A stretch of DNA of 64,000 nt from Actinomycetes bacterium (GCA_021799035.1 JAJZBG010000008.1:1-64000), one strand, 5' to 3'; shown: positions 52,048-61,027, numbered from the stretch's first letter. The notes: generated by a model not told the origin, from the sequence alone. Numbers and translations are program-made.

Positions 52048-52738
52048 GCTAGCTACAGATAAGCGTTTGGCCCTTGCACTGGACACGGATGATCTTGAAA
52101 AGGCAATTAGATGGGCCGGAGAAGTCAAGGGAATTTTCGGAGTTGTAAAGGTTGGACTCCAGCTTTTTGCCTCGCAAGGTCCAAGCGTAACGCGAAGGCT
52201 CTTGGATATGGGATTTGAGGTGTTTCTTGATCTCAAGTTTTATGACATACCGAATACGGTGGAAAATGCCTCAAGGGTTGTCGGGGAACTGGGAGTCTCC
52301 TACCTGACAGTTCATTCCGCCGGCGGCGTTGACATGGTGAAAGCTGCACTAAACGGCTTGCGGGAGGGTGCTGACCGCACAGGTAACCGACTTCCTAGAC
52401 TGCTCGGTGTTACAGTGCTCACATCTTTTGCCGCTGCATCGGAAGCCGATCTGGTCGAGAGGGTCTCAATACTTATAGAGGCCGGAGCGGACGGACTGGT
52501 ATGCGCTCCTACGGATTTGGAGTTTATCCGCTCGCATGCGCCCGGTTTCATCAAGGTTGTTCCAGGAATTCGCCGGCCAAATGACGCTTTGGGTGATCAG
52601 GCAAGAGTGGCCAGTCCTGAAGCAGCAATAGCTGCCGGAGCAGATGTTCTGGTGATCGGAAGGCCAGTCACTGCTTCTGAGAATCCTCGCAAAACTGCGA
52701 TGGAGATCAGGTCGTCGGTCGAATTTGCTCGAAAATGA
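52037..52738 (+). CDS. pyrF: Orotidine 5'-phosphate decarboxylase
   Basis: A 233-residue TIM-barrel enzyme of the short (group I) type: RLALALDTDDLEKAIRWAG, VKVGLQLFASQGP, the catalytic Asp-Lys-x-x-Asp pattern in FLDLKFYDIPNTV, LTVHSAGG, LLGVTVLTSF, VVPGIRRP and VLVIGRPVTASENP. It decarboxylates OMP to UMP, the last step of the operon pathway. This differs from the longer mycobacterial-type PyrF. ATG 52037 lies inside the end of pyrD. Confidence 0.95.
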   Translation: MTYELATDKRLALALDTDDLEKAIRWAGEVKGIFGVVKVGLQLFASQGPSVTRRLLDMGFEVFLDLKFYDIPNTVENASRVVGELGVSYLTVHSAGGVDMVKAALNGLREGADRTGNRLPRLLGVTVLTSFAAASEADLVERVSILIEAGADGLVCAPTDLEFIRSHAPGFIKVVPGIRRPNDALGDQARVASPEAAIAAGADVLVIGRPVTASENPRKTAMEIRSSVEFARK

Positions 52739-52754
52739 CACTCGGAGTGTAACT

Positions 52755-52782
52755 TTGACGCAAAAATTGATACAAATATTGC
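52755..52782 (+). promoter_or_regulatory. Possible promoter upstream of mihF
   Basis: TTGACG (52755-52760) and TATTGC (52777-52782) with a 16-bp spacer resemble a housekeeping promoter about 55 nt upstream of mihF. Confidence 0.35.
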
Positions 52783-52823
52783 ATCTTTTGTCGTAAAACG
52801 CAGCGCAAGGGCCAAAAATCGGC

Positions 52824-52829
52824 TAATTT
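52824..52829 (+). promoter_or_regulatory. -10 element of a probable leaderless mihF transcript
   Basis: TAATTT ends 7 nt before the mihF ATG at 52837, where no ribosome-binding site is present. It competes with the more distal promoter candidate. Confidence 0.4.
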
Positions 52830-52836
52830 TCAAATC

Positions 52837-53157
52837 ATGCCTTTGCCTCCATCTTTAACACCAGAGCAACGGTCAGCAGCACTCGAAAAAGCAGCTGAAG
52901 CCCGTCGCCAAAGAGCGGAACTGAAAGAGAAGTTGAAGATGGGTAACGTTACCCTCTCTTCGCTTCTAGATAGAGCATCAAAGGAAGAGCTAGTGGGGAA
53001 GATGAAAGTCGTCTCCGTCCTTGAGTCCCTTCCTGGGATCGGAAAGGTCAAAGCTCGGAAGTTGATGGACCAGATCGGAATAAGCGAGACCCGGAGATTG
53101 CAGGGTCTGGGTGCAAACCAGAGAGCCCGCCTCATAGAGGAGACCTCTCGCTCCTGA
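52837..53157 (+). CDS. mihF: Actinobacterial integration host factor (mIHF)
   Basis: A 106-residue nucleoid-associated protein. The N-terminal half is a long basic helix (PEQRSAALEKAAEARRQRAE) and the C-terminal half has a helix-two-turns-helix DNA-binding part (LPGIGKVKARKLMDQIGISE, TRRLQGLGANQRARLIEE), as in mycobacterial mIHF. It bends DNA and is essential in mycobacteria. The ATG has no Shine-Dalgarno sequence and appears leaderless. Its TGA stop overlaps the probable CTG start of gmk, and mihF-gmk-rpoZ is the conserved actinobacterial order. Confidence 0.93.
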   Translation: MPLPPSLTPEQRSAALEKAAEARRQRAELKEKLKMGNVTLSSLLDRASKEELVGKMKVVSVLESLPGIGKVKARKLMDQIGISETRRLQGLGANQRARLIEETSRS

Positions 53158-53690
53158 TAGTAGTTATATGCGGGCCGGGTGGCGTTGGGAAAGGAACCAT
53201 AGCCTCTCGGCTGGTGACTGAAGTAAAAGATTTGAGTCTGAGTCGTTCGTGGACTACTCGACGGCGTCGTCGTGGGGAAGCGAACGACTCTTATTACTTT
53301 GTCACCAGGAAGCAGTTCGAGGATGCCATAGCAAAGGGCAAGTTCTTTGAGTGGGCAGAATTTCTCGGAAATCTCTACGGGACTCCTCGGCCGGATCCAG
53401 AATTGGCAACGGATCTATTGTTGGAGATCGATATACAAGGCGCAAAGCAGGTTCGCGAAAAGGACCCCAGTGCAGCGATAATCTTGCTGTTGGCGCCGTC
53501 TTCCCAGGAACAGCGACAGCGGATGCTGTCCCGTGGCGATCAGGCCGATAGTATTGCTGAGCGCGTCAGCGTTGGCGAGCAAGAGGTTTCAGAAGCCTTG
53601 AAGTTTGCCGACTACGTTGTTGTCAATGACGACCTGGACCGTGCTGTTTCCCAAATATCATCTATAATCAGTTCGTTGCGGTCTGCATGA
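53154..53690 (+). CDS. gmk: Guanylate kinase with a probable CTG start codon
   Basis: A 178-residue enzyme phosphorylating GMP to GDP. The P-loop reads CGPGGVGKGT, followed by LSRSWTTRRRRRGEANDSYY (GMP-binding region), FEWAEFLGNLYGTP, LLLEIDIQGAKQVREKDP and YVVVNDDLDRAV. No ATG, GTG or TTG occurs in this frame between the upstream part of mihF and the GTG at 53214, which lies after the P-loop and would give a dead enzyme. The CTG at 53154 overlaps the mihF TGA (CTGA), has GGAGA about 10 nt upstream and places the first residues exactly as in other guanylate kinases. ATA 53157 or ATT 53097 are less likely. Confidence 0.88.
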   Translation: MIVVICGPGGVGKGTIASRLVTEVKDLSLSRSWTTRRRRRGEANDSYYFVTRKQFEDAIAKGKFFEWAEFLGNLYGTPRPDPELATDLLLEIDIQGAKQVREKDPSAAIILLLAPSSQEQRQRMLSRGDQADSIAERVSVGEQEVSEALKFADYVVVNDDLDRAVSQISSIISSLRSA

Positions 53691-53723
53691 TACCGCGAGT
53701 CAAATCCAGGATCAGGAGATGTT

Positions 53724-54062
53724 GTGGCTGAAGAGTCAAGCTTGTCAATGATGAAGCCCCCGATTGAAGCGCTGCTTGATGCTGTCGATTCGAAATTCAC
53801 CTTGGTCACAATTTCTGCTCGGCGGGCACGCCAGATAAACGCCTACTTCTCGCGACTCGGCGATGGCATCGGTTCTATAGTTCCACCTCAAGTTGACTCG
53901 ATAAGCAAGAAATCTTTGACGGTCGCTTTCGAAGAGATTGCTGCCGGAAAGATCACTTATTCCCGTCCAGAACCAATGCCAGTTCAGGAAGAGCAGGATG
54001 AAGCTGTACCTTCCGAGGTCAACGAAACTGATGTTGAGCAGGAAGCTAAGGCAGAAGATTAG
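53724..54062 (+). CDS. rpoZ: RNA polymerase omega subunit
   Basis: A 112-residue protein. Residues 10-80 match the omega fold (PPIEALLDAVDSKFTLVTIS, ARRARQINAYFSRLGDG, KSLTVAFEEIAAGKI), and the last 30 residues form an acidic tail (EEQDEAVPSE and EQEAKAED). It assists assembly of beta-prime into RNA polymerase. GTG 53724 has AGGAG 7 nt upstream. It follows gmk by 33 nt, in conserved order before coaBC. Confidence 0.92.
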   Translation: MAEESSLSMMKPPIEALLDAVDSKFTLVTISARRARQINAYFSRLGDGIGSIVPPQVDSISKKSLTVAFEEIAAGKITYSRPEPMPVQEEQDEAVPSEVNETDVEQEAKAED

Positions 54063-54147
54063 CTGAGTTCGGCGTCCCCGGGATTTTTTGGTATTTGCCC
54101 TAGGCGGTTGCGGATTACAACTGCTTGTTGGCCTAGGCTTTAGGGAA

Positions 54148-55380
54148 ATGTCAAATTCATCTCCGTTGGCTGGAAAAAGGATCGTGCTCGGCGTTGGTGG
54201 AGGAATCGCGGCCTATAAGTCTGTCGAGCTTATGCGCAGGCTTGTGGATGCAGGTGCATTTGTTTCCCCGGTCCTGACGCGCGCCTCTCTCAGATTTGTA
54301 GGAAAGACAACATTCTCAGCTTTGGGTTCCGAGCCTGTCCGCACCTCACTTTGGGACGCGGCAGATCCCATCCCGCATACTAGGCTCGCCCAGCAAGCAG
54401 ATGCGATTATTTTGGCTCCCGCGACAGCCGACCTGATTGCAAGATATGCAACGGGGATAGCTGATGACCTTCTCACCACAACTCTTGTTGCTACCAAGGC
54501 TCCCGTTGTGGTGGTGGCAGCAATGCATACAGAGATGTGGCAGCATCCGAGTGTCGTAGAAAATATTGCAACTCTTAGAAAAAGAGGAGTTGTTGTCATC
54601 GAGCCTGAAGTGGGGCGCTTGGCCGGCGGTGACAATGGAGTGGGCAGACTAGCTGCTACCGAGAAGGTGCTGGCGGCCGTGGAGGAGCTTTTCTCCGGAG
54701 GCAGAGGGCAGATTTTGCACGGGAAAAAGGTCCTCGTGACGGCAGGGGGCACAAGAGAGGCGATCGATCCAGTTCGCTATCTCGGAAATAGATCCTCTGG
54801 GAAGCAAGGGATCGCCTTTGCTGCGGCTGCAGCGACGTTTGGGGCAGAGGTGACGTTGGTGTCTACCGTGCCGGTGCCAGAAAGCTTAGGTTTAAAAGTG
54901 GTTTCCGTTGAATCTGCGCAAGACATGTTCGATGCAGTTTCCACGGAGGCTGCTCAATGCGATCTCGTTGTCATGGCTGCGGCTGTTGCGGACTTCAGGT
55001 GCAAGGAAATCAGCCCGGTAAAAATTAAGAAGAGCCAGGGAGCCCCTCAAGTTGTGCTGGAGCCAACGCCAGATATCTTGGCTTTTCTTGGTTCAGCAAA
55101 GCCAGGCCACCAGGTCCTGGTTGGTTTTGCCGCAGAGACAGGGGAGCTCGAAGCGGAAGCTCGGCGCAAGCTCCGAGAGAAGCACGCAGATTTCATAGTC
55201 GCAAACAACGTGGCAGAACACGATGCTGGCTTTGCCGTCGATACTAACAGGGTGACACTAGTCTATGAAGGTTCTGCTCTGGCCTTGGATCTTGCCGATA
55301 AGCGGCGCATTGCCGAAAAAGTATTAGGTTTCGTGGCAGAATGGGCACGGAACAAAGGTGTTTGGAAGGACCAAGGTTAG
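54148..55380 (+). CDS. coaBC: Bifunctional CoaBC (PPC synthetase/decarboxylase)
   Basis: A 410-residue protein. The N-terminal flavoprotein CoaC (1-190) has LGVGGGIAAYKSVELMRRL, PHTRLAQQADAIILAPATAD and the AAMHTEMWQHP substrate loop. The C-terminal CoaB (195-410) has KKVLVTAGGTREAIDPVRYL, GNRSSGKQGIAFA, VVMAAAVADFRCKE and VGFAAETGELEAEA. It joins phosphopantothenate with cysteine and decarboxylates the product in coenzyme A synthesis. The ATG at 54148 is chosen for the N-terminus; an AGGGA is very close to it. An upstream TTG at 54088 would add 20 atypical residues. Confidence 0.93.
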   Translation: MSNSSPLAGKRIVLGVGGGIAAYKSVELMRRLVDAGAFVSPVLTRASLRFVGKTTFSALGSEPVRTSLWDAADPIPHTRLAQQADAIILAPATADLIARYATGIADDLLTTTLVATKAPVVVVAAMHTEMWQHPSVVENIATLRKRGVVVIEPEVGRLAGGDNGVGRLAATEKVLAAVEELFSGGRGQILHGKKVLVTAGGTREAIDPVRYLGNRSSGKQGIAFAAAAATFGAEVTLVSTVPVPESLGLKVVSVESAQDMFDAVSTEAAQCDLVVMAAAVADFRCKEISPVKIKKSQGAPQVVLEPTPDILAFLGSAKPGHQVLVGFAAETGELEAEARRKLREKHADFIVANNVAEHDAGFAVDTNRVTLVYEGSALALDLADKRRIAEKVLGFVAEWARNKGVWKDQG

Positions 55381-55407
55381 CCCGAGATAGGTAGAAGGGA
55401 TCTATCG

Positions 55408-56598
55408 GTGAGATATTCGTTTACTTCGGAGTCGGTTACAGAAGGTCACCCCGACAAGATGGCTGATCAGATCTCAGATGCGGTTCTGGACGCCATACTC
55501 TCGCAGGATCCGTATGGAAGAGTGGCGTGCGAAACGCTCCTGACGACGGGTTTGGTTGTAGTTGCCGGCGAGATCTCGACGAGTTCCTATGTGGACATTC
55601 CACGGCTGGTGCGAAAGACCATCTGCGACATCGGTTACGATCGCGAGTCATACGGATTTGACGGAAACACTTGTGGCGTCATCATATCGATAGGTGAACA
55701 GTCCCCTGACATTTCTTCTGGAGTTTCGACTGCCTATGAAGTCAGGAACGGTGTTGATGGCTCCAATGAGCTTGACCTGCAGGGTGCGGGGGACCAAGGC
55801 ATGATGTTCGGCTACGCCTGCAATGAGACCGAGGATCTGATGCCCTTGCCTATCTGGCTTGCTCACCGGCTTGCACAGAGGTTGTCCGAGGTCAGGCGCG
55901 CGAATATTCTCCCTTATCTTCGACCGGACGGCAAGACTCAGGTAACCATTGAATATGACCAAGGACGACCTGTGGCATTGAAAACCGTGCTTGTGTCAAC
56001 CCAACACCAACCTGGGATCGATCTAAGGACGCTGTTGCTTCCAGATCTGACCGAGTCAGTCATCATGCCGATGATTCCAAAGAACCTCGATATTTCCCAA
56101 ATGAAGATCCTGGCGAATCCCACAGGTCGGTTCGAGTTGGGAGGTCCGCACGCTGACACCGGATTGACGGGCCGGAAGATCATCGTTGATACTTATGGTG
56201 GAATGGCTCGCCATGGGGGTGGAGCATTCTCGGGTAAAGATCCTTCGAAAGTTGACAGGTCGGGTGCTTATGCGGCGCGTTGGGTGGCAAAGCACGTAGT
56301 CGCCTCTGGGGCTGCAGACAGATGCGAGATCCAGGTTGCATACGCAATTGGCGTTGCACGGCCGGTATCGATAATGGTGGAAACATTTGGAACTGAGAAA
56401 GTCAGCCCTGAATCCATTGCGAAGGCAGTTGAAGAGGTTTTTGATCTGAGGCCTCTTGCAATAATAAAGGAGCTGGACCTGAGACGTCCGATCTATCGCC
56501 GTACAGCCGCCTACGGGCATTTTGGGAGATCCGATAAAGGGTTCACCTGGGAGGAGACAACGAAGCTCCCTGAGTTCAAGCAAGCACTCGGCCTGTAA
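55408..56598 (+). CDS. metK: S-adenosylmethionine synthetase
   Basis: A 396-residue tetrameric enzyme making SAM from methionine and ATP. Signatures: [20 protein letters not shown], the [12 protein letters not shown] loop, [40 protein letters not shown] and [13 protein letters not shown]. The start is GTG 55408, 28 nt after coaBC, with AGAAGGGA upstream; the conserved region begins at residue 2. No SAM riboswitch fits in the short gap. Its product would serve the methyltransferase and radical SAM enzyme in the window. Confidence 0.97.
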   Translation: MRYSFTSESVTEGHPDKMADQISDAVLDAILSQDPYGRVACETLLTTGLVVVAGEISTSSYVDIPRLVRKTICDIGYDRESYGFDGNTCGVIISIGEQSPDISSGVSTAYEVRNGVDGSNELDLQGAGDQGMMFGYACNETEDLMPLPIWLAHRLAQRLSEVRRANILPYLRPDGKTQVTIEYDQGRPVALKTVLVSTQHQPGIDLRTLLLPDLTESVIMPMIPKNLDISQMKILANPTGRFELGGPHADTGLTGRKIIVDTYGGMARHGGGAFSGKDPSKVDRSGAYAARWVAKHVVASGAADRCEIQVAYAIGVARPVSIMVETFGTEKVSPESIAKAVEEVFDLRPLAIIKELDLRRPIYRRTAAYGHFGRSDKGFTWEETTKLPEFKQALGL

Positions 56599-56629
56599 CT
56601 GCGACAGGCCGGCAAGTCAAGGGGTGTCG

Positions 56630-58525
56630 GTGGGTAACCAGAGCTCTTTGCCAGTCAGGGTCGCAGAAGTGCTGATTGATTCCGTTGGTCTGTCGAGGAT
56701 TTTCTCCTATCGGATTCCCGACAAGATGCAGGCGGATATTGGCGTTGGCAGCTATGTGTCGGTAAAGCTCGCCAATTCGAGGTCGAAAGGGTGGGTCGTT
56801 GGGCTCAAAGAGCTCTCTGTTGATGAGGCAGAGTCTCTGCCATATGAGTTATTGCCGGTAAGTCGCCTTCTGGGAGGTGGGCCAACTCCTGAAGTTGTTT
56901 CCCTCTGTAAATGGGCAGCATGGCGGTTCGTAGGCTCTCCAGTAAATTTCTTGACTCACGCGAGTCCAAAGCGCCGAATTAGCCCTACGCCGGGAGGTGA
57001 GCTGGACTTTCACAGTTGTGAGGAGAAGTTTTTTCACAGTCGTGGAGATTCGCTAGTGGTGCGCATCCCCCCGACGCACTCCAGAGTTCGCTGGGTGATA
57101 GAGCATCTTGGAGATCCGGCGGAACTAGTTGGAACGGCCATAGTCGTCTGTGCTTCCCAGGCATTGGTGAAGCAATTCGCTAGGCAGCTAGCGGAAAATG
57201 GCTACAGAGTGGCGATTTTCCCGGATCATTTCGAAGATGCAGTCAACAATGCGCATGTAGTAGTCGGTGCGAGGAATGCGGTTTTTGCATCAGTATCGCG
57301 CTTGAGTGAGGTCATAGTGGTAGATGCTGACGATCCTTCGCACACAGAATCCTCCTCTCCTTCATGGAGCAGCTACATTGTTGCGCAGGCGCGTGTCGGC
57401 GAGGGTCAGAAGGCAGTCTTGCTTTCCTCAGCTCCAACGTTAGACATGCTGTATGGTTCGAAAACGATGTCGCTTTCCCGAAGGGTTGAGAGATCAGGGT
57501 GGCCGAAGATTCGTATAGGCAACATTTCCGAGCCAAGTAGAGGGGGCCCACTGATCTCCGGCGATCTTCTGGGAGTCATAACCTCCGTACTGCGAACAAA
57601 AACAATTCCCCCAACCTTTACGAATGAGGGCCTCATAGATTACGACGGCGTAATTGTCTTGTACAACAGGCTTGGTGGCGCCAGAACCCTAGTGTGCCAA
57701 AGGTGCAACCAGGTTGTGAGCTGCGAGGTGTGTTCAACGACGTTAATGCAAGCGATCTCAAGCCAGCAGAGTGCTGTGTGGCAAGATCGAGGTGAGATGA
57801 ACAGAATGGTAAAGGAGCGTTTGGCTCTCTTTGCCTTGACTTGTCCGAGATGCAAAAAAGAGTACCCAGTAATTTGCACTCACTGCATGTCCACTTCGCT
57901 AAAAGTCGTTACGTTCGGTATAGATCGCTTCAAGGACCTCCTGCAAGCAGCGCTCGGGACGCCGGTTGGTGAAATAAGGGCAAATTCGGAGGTTCGGCTC
58001 GCGGATCTGCCCTCTGTAATCATTGGCACGGAGGCGGTGTTTTCTCGCTTCACATCGGCCAAATTGGTTGTCGTGGCCGACTTTGATCACTACCTGTATG
58101 CTCCGTCGCTCGATGCGAGGGAGAAAGCCTTCGCACTTGTGGCGCGGGCTGCCAGGCTGGTGCCTTCGCGAAGCGTAGACACTGGCAATGTGCCAATCTA
58201 TCTTCAGACTAGAGATGTTGACAGCCCTGTCATCAGAGCTGTTGTTGCCGGAGATCCGCGTTTGTTGACTTCAAAGGAGGCTGCGATGCGCAGGCGTCTT
58301 GGCTTGCCTCCGTTTGGTGCAATAGTGCGCTGTTATGGACCGAAGGCACAAGAGTGGATTTCGCGCTCTGATATTGCCGGGGCTTTGGAGATCGAAGTGA
58401 TTTCGGTGAGGGACGGGGTCTTTGACATACGATCCGGTTCTTTGGATCGCTTATTGGATTCTCTAAGCGAATTGAGATCGAAACTGAGCTTTTCGGGTGT
58501 CCACTTTTCTGCAATACCAGCCTAA
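56630..58525 (+). CDS. priA: PriA-like primosomal protein with degenerate helicase motifs
   Basis: A 631-residue protein. The N-terminal 3'BD-like domain (RVAEVLIDSVGLSRIFSYRI, VGSYVSVKLANSRSKGWVVG) and the zinc-binding cysteines (four CxxC pairs between about 356 and 420, e.g. CQRCNQ, CEVC, CPRC, CTHC) are kept. The helicase core is degenerate: no Walker A GxGKT is found, and the DEEH box is replaced by VVDADDPSH. This is the state known for actinobacterial PriA, thought to load the primosome without helicase activity. GTG 56630 has AAGGGG 5 nt upstream. Its stop overlaps the convergent gene by 4 nt. Confidence 0.9.
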   Translation: MGNQSSLPVRVAEVLIDSVGLSRIFSYRIPDKMQADIGVGSYVSVKLANSRSKGWVVGLKELSVDEAESLPYELLPVSRLLGGGPTPEVVSLCKWAAWRFVGSPVNFLTHASPKRRISPTPGGELDFHSCEEKFFHSRGDSLVVRIPPTHSRVRWVIEHLGDPAELVGTAIVVCASQALVKQFARQLAENGYRVAIFPDHFEDAVNNAHVVVGARNAVFASVSRLSEVIVVDADDPSHTESSSPSWSSYIVAQARVGEGQKAVLLSSAPTLDMLYGSKTMSLSRRVERSGWPKIRIGNISEPSRGGPLISGDLLGVITSVLRTKTIPPTFTNEGLIDYDGVIVLYNRLGGARTLVCQRCNQVVSCEVCSTTLMQAISSQQSAVWQDRGEMNRMVKERLALFALTCPRCKKEYPVICTHCMSTSLKVVTFGIDRFKDLLQAALGTPVGEIRANSEVRLADLPSVIIGTEAVFSRFTSAKLVVVADFDHYLYAPSLDAREKAFALVARAARLVPSRSVDTGNVPIYLQTRDVDSPVIRAVVAGDPRLLTSKEAAMRRRLGLPPFGAIVRCYGPKAQEWISRSDIAGALEIEVISVRDGVFDIRSGSLDRLLDSLSELRSKLSFSGVHFSAIPA

Positions 58526-59382
58526 ACGCCAATGGGATTGGCAGCAGGAAAGCCGACATAGTCTCTTACGAGTTCAGATATCGCTCGGAGGACTTGTTCA
58601 ATTCTTGCAAGCTTGGATGAGTCCATAGACGACCAAGGGTCGGAATATTGATCGGTCTGTGCCTCAATTCTTTGTTTCACTGTTTGACCAAGCTCTGTAA
58701 GGATTGGCTGCTGTGAATTGCTGTAAACGGACAGCAATCCCGCCGAGACGAGCCTCTCAAAGCCCTCGTTCCACGCCTCCACCGACCATCCCCTCGTCGG
58801 GAAGATTACATCGTGGGTCACAGCTCCCGTCGCTATTTGTAATAAGTGAGACTGGACTCCGTCAATTCCATGGGCAGCTAGGGCAGCATTGTGAGTATCG
58901 CCACGATGCTCTCGAAGCAGAGTTGCCGCCCCAAAAAGGCGGAGTTCGGTGGAATCGCCCCAATCAATGCCCAGATGCGCTGCGTATAGCGCTCTTCCAC
59001 TGATAGGCAGCGATCGTGCAGCTTCGAAAAGCTCCAGTGAAAACTGCCCAAGGGTGTCCTCGCCGATATTCGATCCGGCCCCGTTTTTAATCGCGTCGAC
59101 CGCGAGCTCGTGCCGTATTCGCAGAATCTCTGCCGGCCGAGCGAGCTGCCATGACGCGGGGATGGCACGCCTTACGAGGGCAGGCGCAAAGTGATAGAAG
59201 AGAGCTTCCACGACCTGAGGACTCGGGGTGCCAAGCGCGGCTGACCTCGAGGCGAAGTAGCTCATCCAGCCCCCCTTCATGCCAATGGAGCGGTATTTGT
59301 GGGGGGCATCGGGGTGGAAGTAGACGACTGAATGTATCGGCTCGTAGAGTCTCCACATTGCTCTGCTAATGTGCTCTTCCAT
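58522..59382 (-). CDS. SCO6745-family helix-rich protein
   Basis: A 286-residue protein of the actinobacterial SCO6745-like family, recognised by RLYEPIHSVVYFHPDAPHKY, MKGGWMSYFASRSAALG, VEALFYHFAPALVRRAIPAS and a C-terminal winged-helix-like region (LLSVYSNSQQPILTELGQTV). The family has no known biochemical role; the C-terminal part resembles MarR DNA-binding domains, so regulation is possible. ATG 59382 has a weak GGCGG upstream; ATG 59409 is an alternative. It is convergent with priA and divergent from def. Confidence 0.75.
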   Translation of the reverse strand: MEEHISRAMWRLYEPIHSVVYFHPDAPHKYRSIGMKGGWMSYFASRSAALGTPSPQVVEALFYHFAPALVRRAIPASWQLARPAEILRIRHELAVDAIKNGAGSNIGEDTLGQFSLELFEAARSLPISGRALYAAHLGIDWGDSTELRLFGAATLLREHRGDTHNAALAAHGIDGVQSHLLQIATGAVTHDVIFPTRGWSVEAWNEGFERLVSAGLLSVYSNSQQPILTELGQTVKQRIEAQTDQYSDPWSSMDSSKLARIEQVLRAISELVRDYVGFPAANPIGV

Positions 59383-59540
59383 CAGGTAACCGCCTCGATA
59401 GCTTGACATTTACAATTAGACCTTAAAAATGCGCGTTTAGCGACATCAATTTCGATCGGGAATTGGACGAAGTCCCATTCGCTGGGCTGACGGGTTATCT
59501 CGAAGGTTGGAGGCCGGAATGCTATCCTCCGAATTTCGCA

Positions 59541-59546
59541 TAGTAT
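59541..59546 (+). promoter_or_regulatory. -10 element of a probable leaderless def transcript
   Basis: TAGTAT ends 6 nt before the GTG start of def at 59553, with no ribosome-binding site. It would drive the def-fmt-rpe-mog-rib gene run. Confidence 0.5.
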
Positions 59547-59552
59547 GAATAT

Positions 59553-60083
59553 GTGGCAACGTATCCTATTAGGACTTATGGTGATCCAGTCCTGCGTCAG
59601 GTGACAACCGACGTCGAAAATGTCGATGATTCGATTGTCAAGCTTGTAGAGGACATGATCGAGACGATGCACGAGGCGCCTGGCGTTGGCCTCGCGGCAT
59701 CTCAGGTTGGGGTGCAAAAAAGGATCTTTGTTTATGATATTGGGGACGGCCCGTCAGCGGTTCTCAATGGGAGGATCACTGAGTCGAGCGGAGAATGGAC
59801 CTACGAAGAGGGATGTCTGTCAGTTCCGGGTCTTTACTGGCCCATTACCAGGCCAAATCATGTTCTGCTCGAGGGTATCGACCTAGATGGTAAAGAACTG
59901 AAGATCGAAGCGTCTGAGCTTCTCGGGCGAGTATTCCAGCATGAGATAGACCACCTTGACGGCGTTCTGTTGATCGAAAGGCTCGACCCGAGTCAACGCA
60001 AGGAAGCATTGAAGATCCTTCGCTCCCAGTCTCTCAGCGCAGATGAGCAAAGAGCAAAACACAAGCTGTTGGGCAGGGGATAG
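59553..60083 (+). CDS. def: Peptide deformylase
   Basis: A 176-residue Fe(II)/Zn enzyme removing the N-formyl group from nascent proteins. The three signatures are complete: GVGLAASQVG (motif 1), EGCLSVPG (motif 2, Cys ligand) and QHEIDHLDG (motif 3, two His ligands and catalytic Glu). The start is GTG 59553, apparently leaderless. It forms an operon with fmt, the enzyme that adds the formyl group. Confidence 0.96.
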   Translation: MATYPIRTYGDPVLRQVTTDVENVDDSIVKLVEDMIETMHEAPGVGLAASQVGVQKRIFVYDIGDGPSAVLNGRITESSGEWTYEEGCLSVPGLYWPITRPNHVLLEGIDLDGKELKIEASELLGRVFQHEIDHLDGVLLIERLDPSQRKEALKILRSQSLSADEQRAKHKLLGRG

Positions 60084-60108
60084 TTTTCTTGGGCTCTAGG
60101 TTTGTCTT

Positions 60109-60987
60109 GTGATCAGGAGAATAGCATTCCTTGGAACGCCGGAAGTTTCAGCATCTACACTGCGATTCATAGCTGATGCCGGCTATGAGATTCCTGTCGT
60201 AGTCACGGGGGAAGACAAGAGGCGAGGGCGTGGCTCTGGCGTTGTGGCTTCCCCGGTGAAGCGTCTGGCGGTCGATTTGGGACTTAACGTAGCTCATGAC
60301 CCGAGAGTGCTTCTCCAAACGGAGTTTGATCTTGCCGTGGTTGTGGCGTATGGAAGGCTCATCTCAGACGAACTGCTCAAGAAGGGCCTCTTTGTGAACT
60401 TGCACTTTTCCCTTCTTCCGAGATGGCGCGGTGCTGCTCCGATGGAGAGAGCCATCCTTGAAGGAGACAAGGAAACCGGAATATGCCTGATGCGTCTGGT
60501 GAAAGAGCTGGATGCAGGACCGATCTATCAGACGAGGCGAATTGCCCTGGATGACGAGATTAGTCTTTTTGATTTGGCAAGGAAGCTAAGCGAACTTGCC
60601 AATGAGGCTCTTGGAGATGAGCTCTCGCTTGGTGAAGATGCATTCAAGTCCGCCACTGATCAGGTGGGAGAGCCCACCTATGCGCACAAATTGACAGTGG
60701 ACGATCTACGAATTGACTGGTCTTCAACAAGTATTGAAATTCTTCGAAGAGTCAGGCTCGGTAGAGCGTGGACCACTCTAGGGGGGGCGCGATTCAAGAT
60801 TCTTTCGGCGTCGAGCACTATAGACCATGCGTTAGACATTGCGCCTGGGCAAGTATCCGGGGTCTACGTTGGGACTGGCGGGGGAGTGCTCGAACTGCGA
60901 CACGTTCAGCCGGAGAACAAGAGGATCATGGAGGCCAAAGACTGGATAAACGGGATGAAGAATGTCAAGGATCTTCGTTTTATCTGA
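60109..60987 (+). CDS. fmt: Methionyl-tRNA formyltransferase
   Basis: A 292-residue enzyme transferring formyl from 10-formyltetrahydrofolate to initiator Met-tRNA. Signatures: IAFLGTPEVSASTLRFI, VVVAYGRLISDELL, FVNLHFSLLPRWRGAAPMER (catalytic Asn and His), TGICLMRLVKELDAGPIYQ with the catalytic Asp, and YAHKLTVDDLRIDW leading into the C-terminal tRNA-binding domain. It is slightly short in the C-terminal domain relative to E. coli. GTG 60109 lies 25 nt after def. rsmB, which often follows in actinobacteria, is missing. Confidence 0.95.
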   Translation: MIRRIAFLGTPEVSASTLRFIADAGYEIPVVVTGEDKRRGRGSGVVASPVKRLAVDLGLNVAHDPRVLLQTEFDLAVVVAYGRLISDELLKKGLFVNLHFSLLPRWRGAAPMERAILEGDKETGICLMRLVKELDAGPIYQTRRIALDDEISLFDLARKLSELANEALGDELSLGEDAFKSATDQVGEPTYAHKLTVDDLRIDWSSTSIEILRRVRLGRAWTTLGGARFKILSASSTIDHALDIAPGQVSGVYVGTGGGVLELRHVQPENKRIMEAKDWINGMKNVKDLRFI

Positions 60988-61027
60988 TTACCATCGGCAA
61001 TTGAGCCGGCATAGGTAGGATTTAGCT

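Noticed and set aside
53214-53690. gmk starting at GTG 53214
   Set aside because: This would delete the P-loop and the first beta-strand, both intact in the DNA immediately upstream in the same frame.
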